A stretch of 14,686 nucleotides of DNA from Elusimicrobiota bacterium. GTDB taxonomy: Bacteria; Elusimicrobiota; Elusimicrobia; Elusimicrobiales; Elusimicrobiaceae. Location of the stretch: NCBI GenBank assembly GCA_023393825.1, contig JAEXBW010000049.1, positions 1 through 14,686 of the forward strand, read 5' to 3'. Position numbers and translations under genes: made by a program. Of this stretch, positions 1 through 7,189 are shown in pieces. Positions within the stretch are counted from its first letter, which is position 1; each line of letters begins with the position of its first letter. The notes beneath the pieces were generated by a model, which had not been told where the DNA came from, made no database searches, and saw only the letters and a list, made by a program, of their open reading frames with translations.

Positions 1-113
1 TTATATTTATATACAAATAATAATCAAATTATGTTATTTTGTCAAGAGAGGTATTTAAAAAATGGCAAATAAAAGTTCACCCGAGGGCCTTAAATTAGTA
101 AAATAAAAATATT
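1..113 (+). promoter_or_regulatory. AT-rich 5' leader of the long operon
   Basis: This very AT-rich stretch precedes the first gene of the run and must carry the promoter if the run starts here. TATA-like hexamers occur in the first 40 bases, and TTGTCA lies at 39-44, but no -35/-10 pair with good spacing can be assigned. Positions 45-51 read AGAGAGG, a plausible ribosome binding site for a 14-codon frame at 62-106. I see no T-box or other riboswitch-like structure. An upstream gene outside the window cannot be excluded. Confidence 0.35.
62..106 (+). CDS. Possible 14-codon leader ORF (MANKSSPEGLKLVK)
   Basis: A short frame starts with ATG at 62 and stops with TAA at 104-106, seven bases before the ATG of the M50 protease gene. 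It has AGAGAGG ten bases upstream of its start, whereas the protease gene has no visible Shine-Dalgarno sequence. It could therefore deliver ribosomes to the protease start by reinitiation. It contains no tryptophan codon, so it is not a classical trp-type attenuator leader despite lying upstream of trpS. A frame this short may also occur by chance. I recognise no family. Confidence 0.25.
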   Translation: MANKSSPEGLKLVK

Positions 114-749
114 ATGGAGTTTATATTATATTTGCCAATATTGTTTTTTTCTGTAATCCTGCATGAATTTGCCCACGGATATACAGCCTATATGCACGGG
201 GATGATACAGCCTATATTATGGGAAGGCTAACCTTCAATCCGCTGGCGCATGTGGATATGTTCGGCACAATAATTTTGCCTGCCGTCTGCTACTTTACCC
301 ACATACCGATGTTTGGTTGGGCTCGGCCCGTACCCGTTAACTTTTATCGCCTCAGAAACCCCAAAAAAGATATGGCCAAAGTAGCTTTGGCCGGGCCTTT
401 ATCAAATTTACTTTTAGTGCTTATAACCGCGGTTGCCTTAAAAGCATTTGTCGCGGCAGGTTCGGACAGCGGCATAATAGTTTCCATTTTTGTTTACTCT
501 GTTATGATAAACCTGCTTTTAGCGATTTTTAATTTAATACCGATACCGCCCTTAGACGGCAGCCGTATTGTAGCGGGCTTATTGCCCGACCGCCTTGCCA
601 ATAAATATATGAACTTGGAAAGGTACGGAATGTTTATAGTGTTTGCGCTTGTGCTTACGGGCGCGTTCAGCTATATAATAGTGCCTTTGTTTAAGATGGC
701 TTTATCTTTGGTATTTTCTTTTATCGGAGTAGGTTATGGACAATTTTAA
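114..749 (+). CDS. M50-family (site-2-protease-like) membrane metalloprotease
   Basis: This is a predicted integral membrane zinc metalloprotease that would cut substrates within or near the membrane. The zinc motif HEFAH is at residues 17-21, inside the first hydrophobic segment. The second motif, NLIPIPPLDGSR, is at about 140-151, with Asp148 as the expected third zinc ligand. Hydrophobic segments lie near 3-20, 50-63, 90-113, 122-143 and 172-205. At 211 residues with no PDZ domain, it matches the short M50 subfamily often found beside trpS and scpA/scpB, not the longer RseP type. An in-frame stop at 99-101 rules out a longer N-terminus; ATG 114 is the natural start although it lacks a clear ribosome binding site. 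Its end overlaps trpS by 14 bases. Its substrate is unknown. Confidence 0.9.
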   Translation: MEFILYLPILFFSVILHEFAHGYTAYMHGDDTAYIMGRLTFNPLAHVDMFGTIILPAVCYFTHIPMFGWARPVPVNFYRLRNPKKDMAKVALAGPLSNLLLVLITAVALKAFVAAGSDSGIIVSIFVYSVMINLLLAIFNLIPIPPLDGSRIVAGLLPDRLANKYMNLERYGMFIVFALVLTGAFSYIIVPLFKMALSLVFSFIGVGYGQF

Positions 750-1797
750 TAATGTAGTAGTTTCGGGCATGCGTCCCACGGGCCGCCTGCATTTGGGCAA
801 TTATTTTGGCGCGTTAAAAAACTTTGTTGATTTGCAAAACACGCACAAATGCTTCTTTTTTGTGGCGGATATACATTCCCTCACCACGGCTTATGACAGC
901 ACGGAAAACCTTGCGGAAAACAGCCGCCAGATGCTTATAGACTGGCTTGCCGCGGGCTTGGACCCCAAAAAATGCACTATTTTCGTGCAGTCCCACGTGC
1001 CGCAGATAAGCGAACTTAATACTCTTTTAGGTATGGTAACGCCGCTTGGCTGGTTGATGAGAAACCCGACATATAAAGAGCAGCTTAACGAACTTTTTAA
1101 AAAGAAATACGCAGGGCAGGCAGAAGGTTTAGCCGCGTCGGAAAAGATGTCTATGTTAAGCGAAAAGGAACTTTCGGAAATGTCCTCCTTCGGTTTCTTG
1201 GGCTACCCCGTGCTTATGGCTACTGATATTCTTATCCACAAAGCGCAGTATGTCCCCGTTGGGCAAGACCAAATAGCTCATTTAGAAATCGCCCGCGACA
1301 TAGCCAGAAGATTTGCCGATATTTATAAAAGCGACGCGCTTGTGGAGCCTAAACCTTTGCTTACCAGCGTGCCTAAGGTTTTGGGTTTAGACGGCAGAAA
1401 AATGTCTAAATCTTACGGCAATACCATAGAGCTGGGCGAAGATGTTGAAAGCGTCCGCAAAAAAATTATGGCTATGTTTACCGACCCTAATAAAAAACGC
1501 GCTACCGACCCAGGTAATCCCGACGGTTGCAGCGTATTCGCTTTCCACAAAATTTATAATCCCGAACACGCAAAGCGTGCGGACGAATGCCGCGCGGGCG
1601 CGCTGGGTTGCGTGGCGTGCAAAAAGCATTTATTTGAACTTATGGAAGGCAGCCTTAAGGAATTTAACGAAAGGCGCGCGTATTATGCTGCCAACACGCA
1701 GGTGTTGCAGGATATAGTGCATAGCGGCGCGCAGGCAGCCTCGAAGAGCGCGCAAAAAACTTTAGACGAAGTTAAAAAAGCGATGAACCTTTTATGA
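736..1797 (+). CDS. trpS: Tryptophanyl-tRNA synthetase with Fe-S cluster motif
   Basis: This class I aminoacyl-tRNA synthetase charges tRNA-Trp with tryptophan in the cytoplasm. The HIGH-type motif appears as HLGN at residues 19-22 and the KMSKS loop at 223-227. GYPVLMATDIL (156-166) and PVGQDQIAHLEIARDI (174-189) are typical TrpRS core segments. The protein has 353 residues, somewhat longer than the E. coli enzyme (334). The extra length includes a lysine- and serine-rich insertion at about 122-150 just before the GYPVL segment. Near the C-terminus, Cys265, Cys285, Cys292 and Cys295 form C-x19-C-x6-C-x2-C, resembling the [4Fe-4S] site known in Thermotoga maritima TrpRS. The start overlaps the M50 gene by 14 bases and has a GGAGTAGG-type ribosome binding site at about 725-732. 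The stop overlaps scpA as ATGA. No separate leader exists, so no attenuator is visible. Confidence 0.97.
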   Translation: MDNFNNVVVSGMRPTGRLHLGNYFGALKNFVDLQNTHKCFFFVADIHSLTTAYDSTENLAENSRQMLIDWLAAGLDPKKCTIFVQSHVPQISELNTLLGMVTPLGWLMRNPTYKEQLNELFKKKYAGQAEGLAASEKMSMLSEKELSEMSSFGFLGYPVLMATDILIHKAQYVPVGQDQIAHLEIARDIARRFADIYKSDALVEPKPLLTSVPKVLGLDGRKMSKSYGNTIELGEDVESVRKKIMAMFTDPNKKRATDPGNPDGCSVFAFHKIYNPEHAKRADECRAGALGCVACKKHLFELMEGSLKEFNERRAYYAANTQVLQDIVHSGAQAASKSAQKTLDEVKKAMNLL

Positions 1798-2582
1798 TAA
1801 CCGAAAGTATCAAGATACAATTAGATGTATTTGAAGGTCCTATGGACCTTTTGCTGCATCTTATTAAAAAAGATAATTTGGATATTTACGATATTAATAT
1901 TTCGGAAATTACGTCCCAGTATCTTGAGTATCTTGATATTATGAAGCAGCTTAATTTGGAAGTGGCGGGCGAGTTTTTGGTGCTTGCATCCACGCTTATG
2001 CAGATAAAAGCGCGCCAGCTTTTGCCGTCGCAGGTTCCTTCAAGCGAGGATGACGGCCCAGACCCTGCAAAGGAGCTGATAGAAAAGCTGGTGGAGTATC
2101 AAAAATTTAAAGAGGCGTCTAAATTTCTTGAAAATAATTTTGAGAAATTTAAAGATAACTTTTACAAAAGCGCGCCTGTTTTTGACTCGGGCGAAAAAGT
2201 GCTTAACCTTCAAATTTTTGAACTTCTTGCCGCCGTGCGCCGCGCGTTTGACCAGTTGGAAGAACGCCAGCACGCCGACCTTCTTAAAATGGAAGAATTT
2301 CCTATAGATAAGAAGATAGAAAAAGTGTTAAACCTTTTGGCGGACAGACAATGGCTTTTACTTGATGATATTTTTACGGGCGAAACAAAAAAGCGCGGCA
2401 TAATAACTTGTTTTATGGCTGTGCTTGAGCTGCTTAAGATAGGCAAAGTGCTTGCCCGTCAGGATAAGCAGGAAGGCGAAATCCGCCTGTACTTAAACCC
2501 CGATAAGATTAACGAAGATTACCATAAACTTATGGCGCAGGAAGAAGAAGCATTACCCAAGGAGCAGCAAGATGGAAAATAA
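1794..2582 (+). CDS. scpA: Segregation and condensation protein A (kleisin)
   Basis: ScpA is the kleisin subunit that bridges the SMC dimer and binds ScpB in the bacterial condensin, acting in chromosome compaction and segregation. The N-terminal signature DVFEGPMDLLLHLI at residues 11-24, followed by the LDIYDINISEIT segment (29-40), is diagnostic. ASTLMQIKARQLLP (65-78) is also typical. The C-terminal winged helix, which binds the SMC head, is seen around 178-235. The length of 262 is normal for the family. The start is fixed by the four-base ATGA overlap with trpS, which implies translational coupling. The 3' end overlaps scpB by 11 bases. No smc gene is in this window. Confidence 0.97.
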   Translation: MITESIKIQLDVFEGPMDLLLHLIKKDNLDIYDINISEITSQYLEYLDIMKQLNLEVAGEFLVLASTLMQIKARQLLPSQVPSSEDDGPDPAKELIEKLVEYQKFKEASKFLENNFEKFKDNFYKSAPVFDSGEKVLNLQIFELLAAVRRAFDQLEERQHADLLKMEEFPIDKKIEKVLNLLADRQWLLLDDIFTGETKKRGIITCFMAVLELLKIGKVLARQDKQEGEIRLYLNPDKINEDYHKLMAQEEEALPKEQQDGK

Positions 2583-3528
2583 CACCGTTTCCGATGTTCT
2601 TACCGAGCAGCAGCCACAGGAACAGCAGCCGCAGCAAACGGCGGCGCAGACAAATCCCGCCGAGGAACTGCTTGTAAAAGAAGATTATAAAAGGATTATA
2701 GAAAACCTGCTTTTTATAACGGACAGACCTTTAAGCGCGGCAAAAATTTCCCAAGTGGCGGAGGTTAATAATATCCAGCTTACGCGCGATATTATAGGCC
2801 AGCTTCAGCAGGAATACGCGGATACCGCGCGCGCCATACAAATTGTGGAACTGGGCGGCGGATTTCAGATGGCTACAAAGCCCGAATACGGCCGCTGGGT
2901 GCGTAAATTATTTAACGAAAAGATGACGGCAAAACTTTCCCCCGCGGCATTGGAAACCTTGGCAATCATCGCCTATAAACAACCCGTTACCAGAGCGGAG
3001 ATAGAAGCTATCCGCGGCGTGGATATTGTTGCCCCGCTGGAAAAAATTATGGAACGCGGGCTTGTAAAAATAGTCGGCAAAAAAGATACCCCGGGACGTC
3101 CTTTGGTTTACGGCACGACGGAAGAATTTTTAAGGCTTTTCGGTTTAAATAAAATATCCGAACTACCCGAAATTAAAACATTTTCAAATAAAGGCCCCAA
3201 AGAAATACAGGGGGATTTACCTTTCAGCGAGGCTTTGCCCGATATAAAAGATACTATTTTGCCTTTAAACGAAGGCGATGAAGATGAATACCTCTTCAGC
3301 CCGCAGCAGGAAATCTTTACCAAGGCGCCTTCCGCCGATAATGACGAGGATTCCTCCCCGTCCGCGCATCAGGTAAACAATACGGCGGAGCCGACGGCGC
3401 AGGAAGAAGAAAGTAATAAAGATAAAGATGCCGCGCCCGCGCCTCACAATGATAAAAAAGAAGACGAAGGTATGGAAGTTATCCCCGGCGGTATGCAGGT
3501 AGAAAACCTTAAGGATTTAAACTCCTGA
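2572..3528 (+). CDS. scpB: Segregation and condensation protein B, with long acidic tail
   Basis: ScpB dimerises and binds ScpA within the SMC-ScpAB complex. Two winged-helix domains are visible, at about residues 38-105 and 120-195. The second contains LSPAALETLAIIAYKQPVTR (122-141), IRGVD (147-151), GRPLVYGTTEEFLRLFGL (175-192) and other family hallmarks. At 318 residues it is much longer than typical ScpB (about 180-200). The excess is a glutamine-rich N-terminal stretch (11-30) and an acidic, low-complexity, probably disordered tail from about 205 to the end. AAGGAG at 2559-2564, seven bases before ATG 2572, supports this start, which overlaps scpA by 11 bases. The tail has no motif that I recognise. 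Confidence 0.96.
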   Translation: MENNTVSDVLTEQQPQEQQPQQTAAQTNPAEELLVKEDYKRIIENLLFITDRPLSAAKISQVAEVNNIQLTRDIIGQLQQEYADTARAIQIVELGGGFQMATKPEYGRWVRKLFNEKMTAKLSPAALETLAIIAYKQPVTRAEIEAIRGVDIVAPLEKIMERGLVKIVGKKDTPGRPLVYGTTEEFLRLFGLNKISELPEIKTFSNKGPKEIQGDLPFSEALPDIKDTILPLNEGDEDEYLFSPQQEIFTKAPSADNDEDSSPSAHQVNNTAEPTAQEEESNKDKDAAPAPHNDKKEDEGMEVIPGGMQVENLKDLNS

Positions 3529-3553
3529 GCGGAAATTTAAGGAGAAAGAGAAT

Positions 3554-5011
3554 ATGAATATAGTCTTAGCATCAAGCGAAGCTTTTCCCTTTTGTAAAAC
3601 AGGCGGTTTGGCCGATGTCGTCGGCGCGCTTACGCAGGATTTTGCCCGCGTTCGCGGTTCTAAGGTTGTGCTTTTTCTGCCGCATTACAGAAGTATAAAA
3701 AATGCCTCTTCCCTTAAAACCGTTCCCGGTACTTTCTTTATTCCCATCGGCGCGCGCCTTGAGCCTGCAAAAATTTCTTACCTTAAATGGGGTAATGCTT
3801 TGGTGTTTTTTATACAATCGGCAAAGTATTTTGACAGGAACGAACTTTACTTTACCAAATCGGGCGATTATAAAGATAATGATGAACGTTTTATATTCTT
3901 TTCCCGCGCCGTGTTGGAAGCCTGCAAATTTATCGGCTTCCGCCCCGATATTATCCACGCGCACGACTGGCAGGCGGGCCTTATCCCCGCATACTTAAAC
4001 ACCGTCTATAAATCCGACGCTTTCTTTACCCGCACGCGCAGTATGTTTACCATACATAATATTGCCTATCAGGGTTATTTTAAAAGGGAAACATTTGAAA
4101 AGGCAGGCTTTTTTGACGCTGATTTTACTTATGATAAATTTGAATACTGGGGCGGCATAAGCTATCTTAAAAGCGGCATAGTATTTGCCGACAAGGTTAA
4201 TACCGTCAGCCCCACCTACGCAAACGAACTTTTAAGCGGCACAAACAGCTTTGGGCTGGAAGGCGTGCTAAAAAATAAAGGTAAAGATTTTTCTGGCATA
4301 ATCAACGGCATTGATAATGAAGTCTGGGACTGCCAAACAGATACCCTTATCCCTATGGGCTACGACGAAGAAAGCCTTAAAGGTAAAACTACATGCAAAC
4401 TTGCTTTGCAAAAAGAACTTGGCTTTGAAGAAAACGAAAATATGCCGCTTATCGGTATGGTAAGCCGCCTTGCGCACCAAAAAGGCGTGGACCTTGTTGC
4501 CGATATCATTCCGCAATTTGCGGGCAAAGCGCAGTTTGTTATAGAAGGCAAGGGGGAACATAAGGCGGAAGAAATTTTTGAACGCTTGGCTTATATGTAT
4601 CCTAAAACAATAGCTTTTAAACCCGTTGTTGACGAAACTCTGGCGCATAAAATTTACGCCGCAAGCGATATGTTTTTAATGCCGTCAAGGTTTGAGCCTT
4701 GCGGCCTTAGCCAGATGATAGCCATGCGCTACGGAAGTTTGCCGATAGTATCAAGAGTCGGCGGGCTTATAGACACTGTGGACGGGTATGATGCTAATCC
4801 AGCCGCGCAATCTACAGGATTTTTTATAAACACGCTTGACGATAACGGCATTGCCAAAGCAATAAACGAAGCTTTATACGTTTATTCCAAAAAAGAAACA
4901 TTAAAACAAATGCGTGCGGCGGCGATGACAAAGGATTTTTCTTGGGAAAATTCCTCAAATAAATACCTTAAATGCTTTAGCGAAATAATTAAAAGGGGTT
5001 CAAAATGGTAA
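3554..5011 (+). CDS. glgA: Glycogen synthase (ADP-glucose, GT5)
   Basis: GlgA transfers glucose from ADP-glucose to the non-reducing end of alpha-1,4-glucan, making glycogen in the cytoplasm. The nucleotide-sugar motif KTGGL is at residues 15-19. HDWQ is at 137-140. SRLAHQKG (304-311) carries the Arg and Lys equivalent to the E. coli phosphate-binding pair. EPCGLSQ (381-387) holds the conserved glutamate and cysteine. NTVSPTYANELL at about 216-227 and GIDNEVWD at 252-259 are typical of bacterial GT5 synthases. Length (485) is close to the family norm. AAGGAGAAAGAG just upstream supports ATG 3554, after a 25-base gap from scpB. The stop overlaps the phosphatase start by seven bases. No other glycogen genes (glgB, glgC, glgP) are in this window. 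Confidence 0.97.
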   Translation: MNIVLASSEAFPFCKTGGLADVVGALTQDFARVRGSKVVLFLPHYRSIKNASSLKTVPGTFFIPIGARLEPAKISYLKWGNALVFFIQSAKYFDRNELYFTKSGDYKDNDERFIFFSRAVLEACKFIGFRPDIIHAHDWQAGLIPAYLNTVYKSDAFFTRTRSMFTIHNIAYQGYFKRETFEKAGFFDADFTYDKFEYWGGISYLKSGIVFADKVNTVSPTYANELLSGTNSFGLEGVLKNKGKDFSGIINGIDNEVWDCQTDTLIPMGYDEESLKGKTTCKLALQKELGFEENENMPLIGMVSRLAHQKGVDLVADIIPQFAGKAQFVIEGKGEHKAEEIFERLAYMYPKTIAFKPVVDETLAHKIYAASDMFLMPSRFEPCGLSQMIAMRYGSLPIVSRVGGLIDTVDGYDANPAAQSTGFFINTLDDNGIAKAINEALYVYSKKETLKQMRAAAMTKDFSWENSSNKYLKCFSEIIKRGSKW

Positions 5012-6438
5012 AGAAATTTGCTGCCTTATTGGCGGTGTTTTTGTTTATCTCTGCGGCGGCTTTTGCGCAGAGCAAAAAGAATGTTATTTTCTTGATAGCG
5101 GACGGCACAGGCCCCACAAATATGTCCCTTTTAATGCAATATGCTCGTTATGCGCCAAACGGGCCTTATAAGGGCAAACTTTCCAATTTGGAAACGGTTT
5201 TAAACGACGGCAGCTTTGGTATTGTGTTTAATACTCCCGTTGAAACTTTAGCTACAGATTCTGCCGCTTCAGGTACGCAACTTTCAATAGGAGTTACAAC
5301 CACCCCAGGGGCAGTAGGCGTCGGCCCCGACGGCACACCTGCGGAAACTTTGCTTGAAAAAGCGCAAAAACTTGGTATGTCCACAGGGCTGATAACCGAT
5401 GTTTTTGTTATAGACGCAACCCCCGTTGTTTTTGCGGCGCATCAAAAAAGCAGAAGGTCTTACGACGAACTTTCAAAAGAATTTGTAACAACAAGGCCCG
5501 ATGTCGTGCTGGGCGGCGGGCTGGATTATTTTATTTCCGACACTTTTGTAAAAGACCCTAAATATTCAAAATTTATTAAACAGATTTCTTATGCTTCCGC
5601 GCTTTCCCCCAAGCTTGCAAACAACGAAGTCTTTGATAAAATTGTAGAAAGCGGCTACACCGTGGCCTTAAATAAAAAAGATATGTTGGCGGCAAAAGGC
5701 GACAGGTTGTTTGGTCTTTTCGCGCCCGTCTATTTGCCTTTTAATATAGATGCCGACGGCAGCGAGCCTACCTTAAAAGAAATGACGCAAAAAGCTTTGG
5801 ATATTTTATCCAAGAATGATAAGGGCTTCTTTCTTATGGTGGAATCGGGCGCGGCCGACTGGGTTGCCCATAATAACGACCAAGGCGGCGTGCTTAAAGA
5901 ACTTTTAGAGATGGACGAAACGCTTGGCCTTATCAAAGATTTTATAGCCAAAAACCCAAACACCCTGCTTATCGTAACGGCGGACCACGATACGGGCGGC
6001 TTCAACTTTAACTATCGCAAAGTAAAAGGGCAGGAGTACGAAGAAAAGTCAGCCGCAGGCTATCCTTTATACGATAAAACCGATTATGCCGCAAAGGGCA
6101 ATTTGGATATTATCGCCGCGCAAAATAAAAGCACGGACAAGATAAAAAAAGAATACGAGGCTCTTTCAAAGAAAGGCCTTACTCCTAAAGAAACGCAAAA
6201 GTTTATAAAGGAAACCATGGCATATACTTTGCCCATAGAATATTTTGAGAAGGAAAAAGACATAGATAATATTTTAAAGGAAATTAACACAAGGCTTGGC
6301 ATAGTGTGGGGGACGGGAAACCACACCGCAAGCCCCGTGCTTATTACATTTTACGGCGCGAACCAAGGCATTAAAGGCGGCGTAATGCACAGCACGGAAG
6401 TTAATAAAAGAATAGCGGACTTTTTATATGGAAAATAA
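5005..6438 (+). CDS. Secreted alkaline phosphatase (PhoA family)
   Basis: This is a metal-dependent phosphomonoesterase predicted to act outside the cytoplasm. Residues 1-22 form a signal peptide (KK, hydrophobic core, AFA cleavage before Gln22). The first metal site is in LIADG (Asp33). The nucleophile is Ser86 in TDSAASGT. VIDATP (135-140) and Arg150 match substrate- and metal-binding positions, and MVESGAADWVAH gives Glu280, Asp285 and His289. TADHDTGG gives Asp327 and His328, and GNHT supplies His440. All key catalytic and zinc residues are therefore present. By alignment, the E. coli Asp153 position is Asp137, while the Lys328 position is Trp286. ATG 5005 overlaps glgA by seven bases and follows AAAAGGGG. 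The 3' end overlaps the next gene by 11 bases. No Pho box was found, and the coupling suggests expression with the operon and not in response to phosphate. Confidence 0.94.
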   Translation: MVKKFAALLAVFLFISAAAFAQSKKNVIFLIADGTGPTNMSLLMQYARYAPNGPYKGKLSNLETVLNDGSFGIVFNTPVETLATDSAASGTQLSIGVTTTPGAVGVGPDGTPAETLLEKAQKLGMSTGLITDVFVIDATPVVFAAHQKSRRSYDELSKEFVTTRPDVVLGGGLDYFISDTFVKDPKYSKFIKQISYASALSPKLANNEVFDKIVESGYTVALNKKDMLAAKGDRLFGLFAPVYLPFNIDADGSEPTLKEMTQKALDILSKNDKGFFLMVESGAADWVAHNNDQGGVLKELLEMDETLGLIKDFIAKNPNTLLIVTADHDTGGFNFNYRKVKGQEYEEKSAAGYPLYDKTDYAAKGNLDIIAAQNKSTDKIKKEYEALSKKGLTPKETQKFIKETMAYTLPIEYFEKEKDIDNILKEINTRLGIVWGTGNHTASPVLITFYGANQGIKGGVMHSTEVNKRIADFLYGK

Positions 6439-7189
6439 CAGTTACTCTAATATCGTATTTCGCGGATACAGAAGGGTCTTCTTTCTGATATTTGCTTTAG
6501 CTATGCTTATGCAGGCGGCTGCGTTTATGCAAAACAGAATTTCGGGCGCACTTAAACTTGTAAATGACGATTTTAAAATTGTCCTTGCCTTAAATAATGC
6601 CAACACGCAGCAGGCAAAGGATTTTCACGTTTTCTTAGACGGGCTTGAAGGCGTTACTTCCGTTTCGGTCATAGAGCCTGATACCGTATTGGCGGCTTTA
6701 AATAACAGCAATAATTCTATGTCCGCGCAGGCCGTTAATGCGGATTTTTTGCCCGCCTTTTTTGAGGTTAAGGTAGCGCAAGATGTTTTGCTTAACCCTA
6801 AGGCTTGGGTGCAGGAAAATATTACGGCTGCGGGCAAAGACGCCAATGTGTATTATAAAGAGGACCAAGCCTCTCTTGCCCTTTACATAAACGCGGTAAA
6901 TAAATTTGCGCTTATAGCTTTGCTCTGCGCGGCGTTTTTACTGCTCGCTTTCGGTTTTTTTGTGGAGGCTTATTACACAAAAATATCCTCCCTTTCGGAA
7001 AGATTCGGCGGCTTATTTTCCGCTTTTGTTGCTTATGGTTTAAGCGCGGGCGCGGCTTTTGCTTTGGCCTATCCCGTCAATGCCATCAACCCCGATTTTA
7101 AATATTGTCTTTTTAACTGGACGCAGCTTGCCCTTGCCTTACTGTGCTTAAGCTGCGGATGGACACTTGCTAAATGGAAAAAGTTTTAA
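6428..7189 (+). CDS. ftsX: FtsX-like division membrane protein
   Basis: The product resembles FtsX, the membrane half of the FtsEX complex that transmits ATP hydrolysis to periplasmic peptidoglycan-hydrolase activators. One membrane segment lies at about residues 17-35. An extracytoplasmic domain of about 120 residues follows, then three membrane segments at about 159-181, 196-216 and 231-250. The extracytoplasmic domain contains GLEGVTSVSVIEPD (72-85) and LPAFFEVKV (108-116), matching the usual FtsX pattern. It is short (253 residues versus 300-350), with almost no cytoplasmic N-terminal tail. The next gene encodes an EnvC-like protein, the known partner of FtsX in E. coli, which strengthens the assignment. 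No ftsE is adjacent. The start overlaps the phosphatase by 11 bases and has a weak ribosome binding site. Sequence similarity alone is modest, so the call rests partly on context. Confidence 0.75.
   Translation: MENNSYSNIVFRGYRRVFFLIFALAMLMQAAAFMQNRISGALKLVNDDFKIVLALNNANTQQAKDFHVFLDGLEGVTSVSVIEPDTVLAALNNSNNSMSAQAVNADFLPAFFEVKVAQDVLLNPKAWVQENITAAGKDANVYYKEDQASLALYINAVNKFALIALLCAAFLLLAFGFFVEAYYTKISSLSERFGGLFSAFVAYGLSAGAAFALAYPVNAINPDFKYCLFNWTQLALALLCLSCGWTLAKWKKF

Noticed and set aside
1..735. T-box or trp attenuator controlling trpS
   Set aside because: trpS begins inside the preceding gene, and the leader before that gene has no T-box bulge sequence and no Trp codons in its small frame.
3572..4648. 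Long - strand frames opposite glgA
   Set aside because: They are shadows of the well-supported glgA gene, with no plausible protein features.
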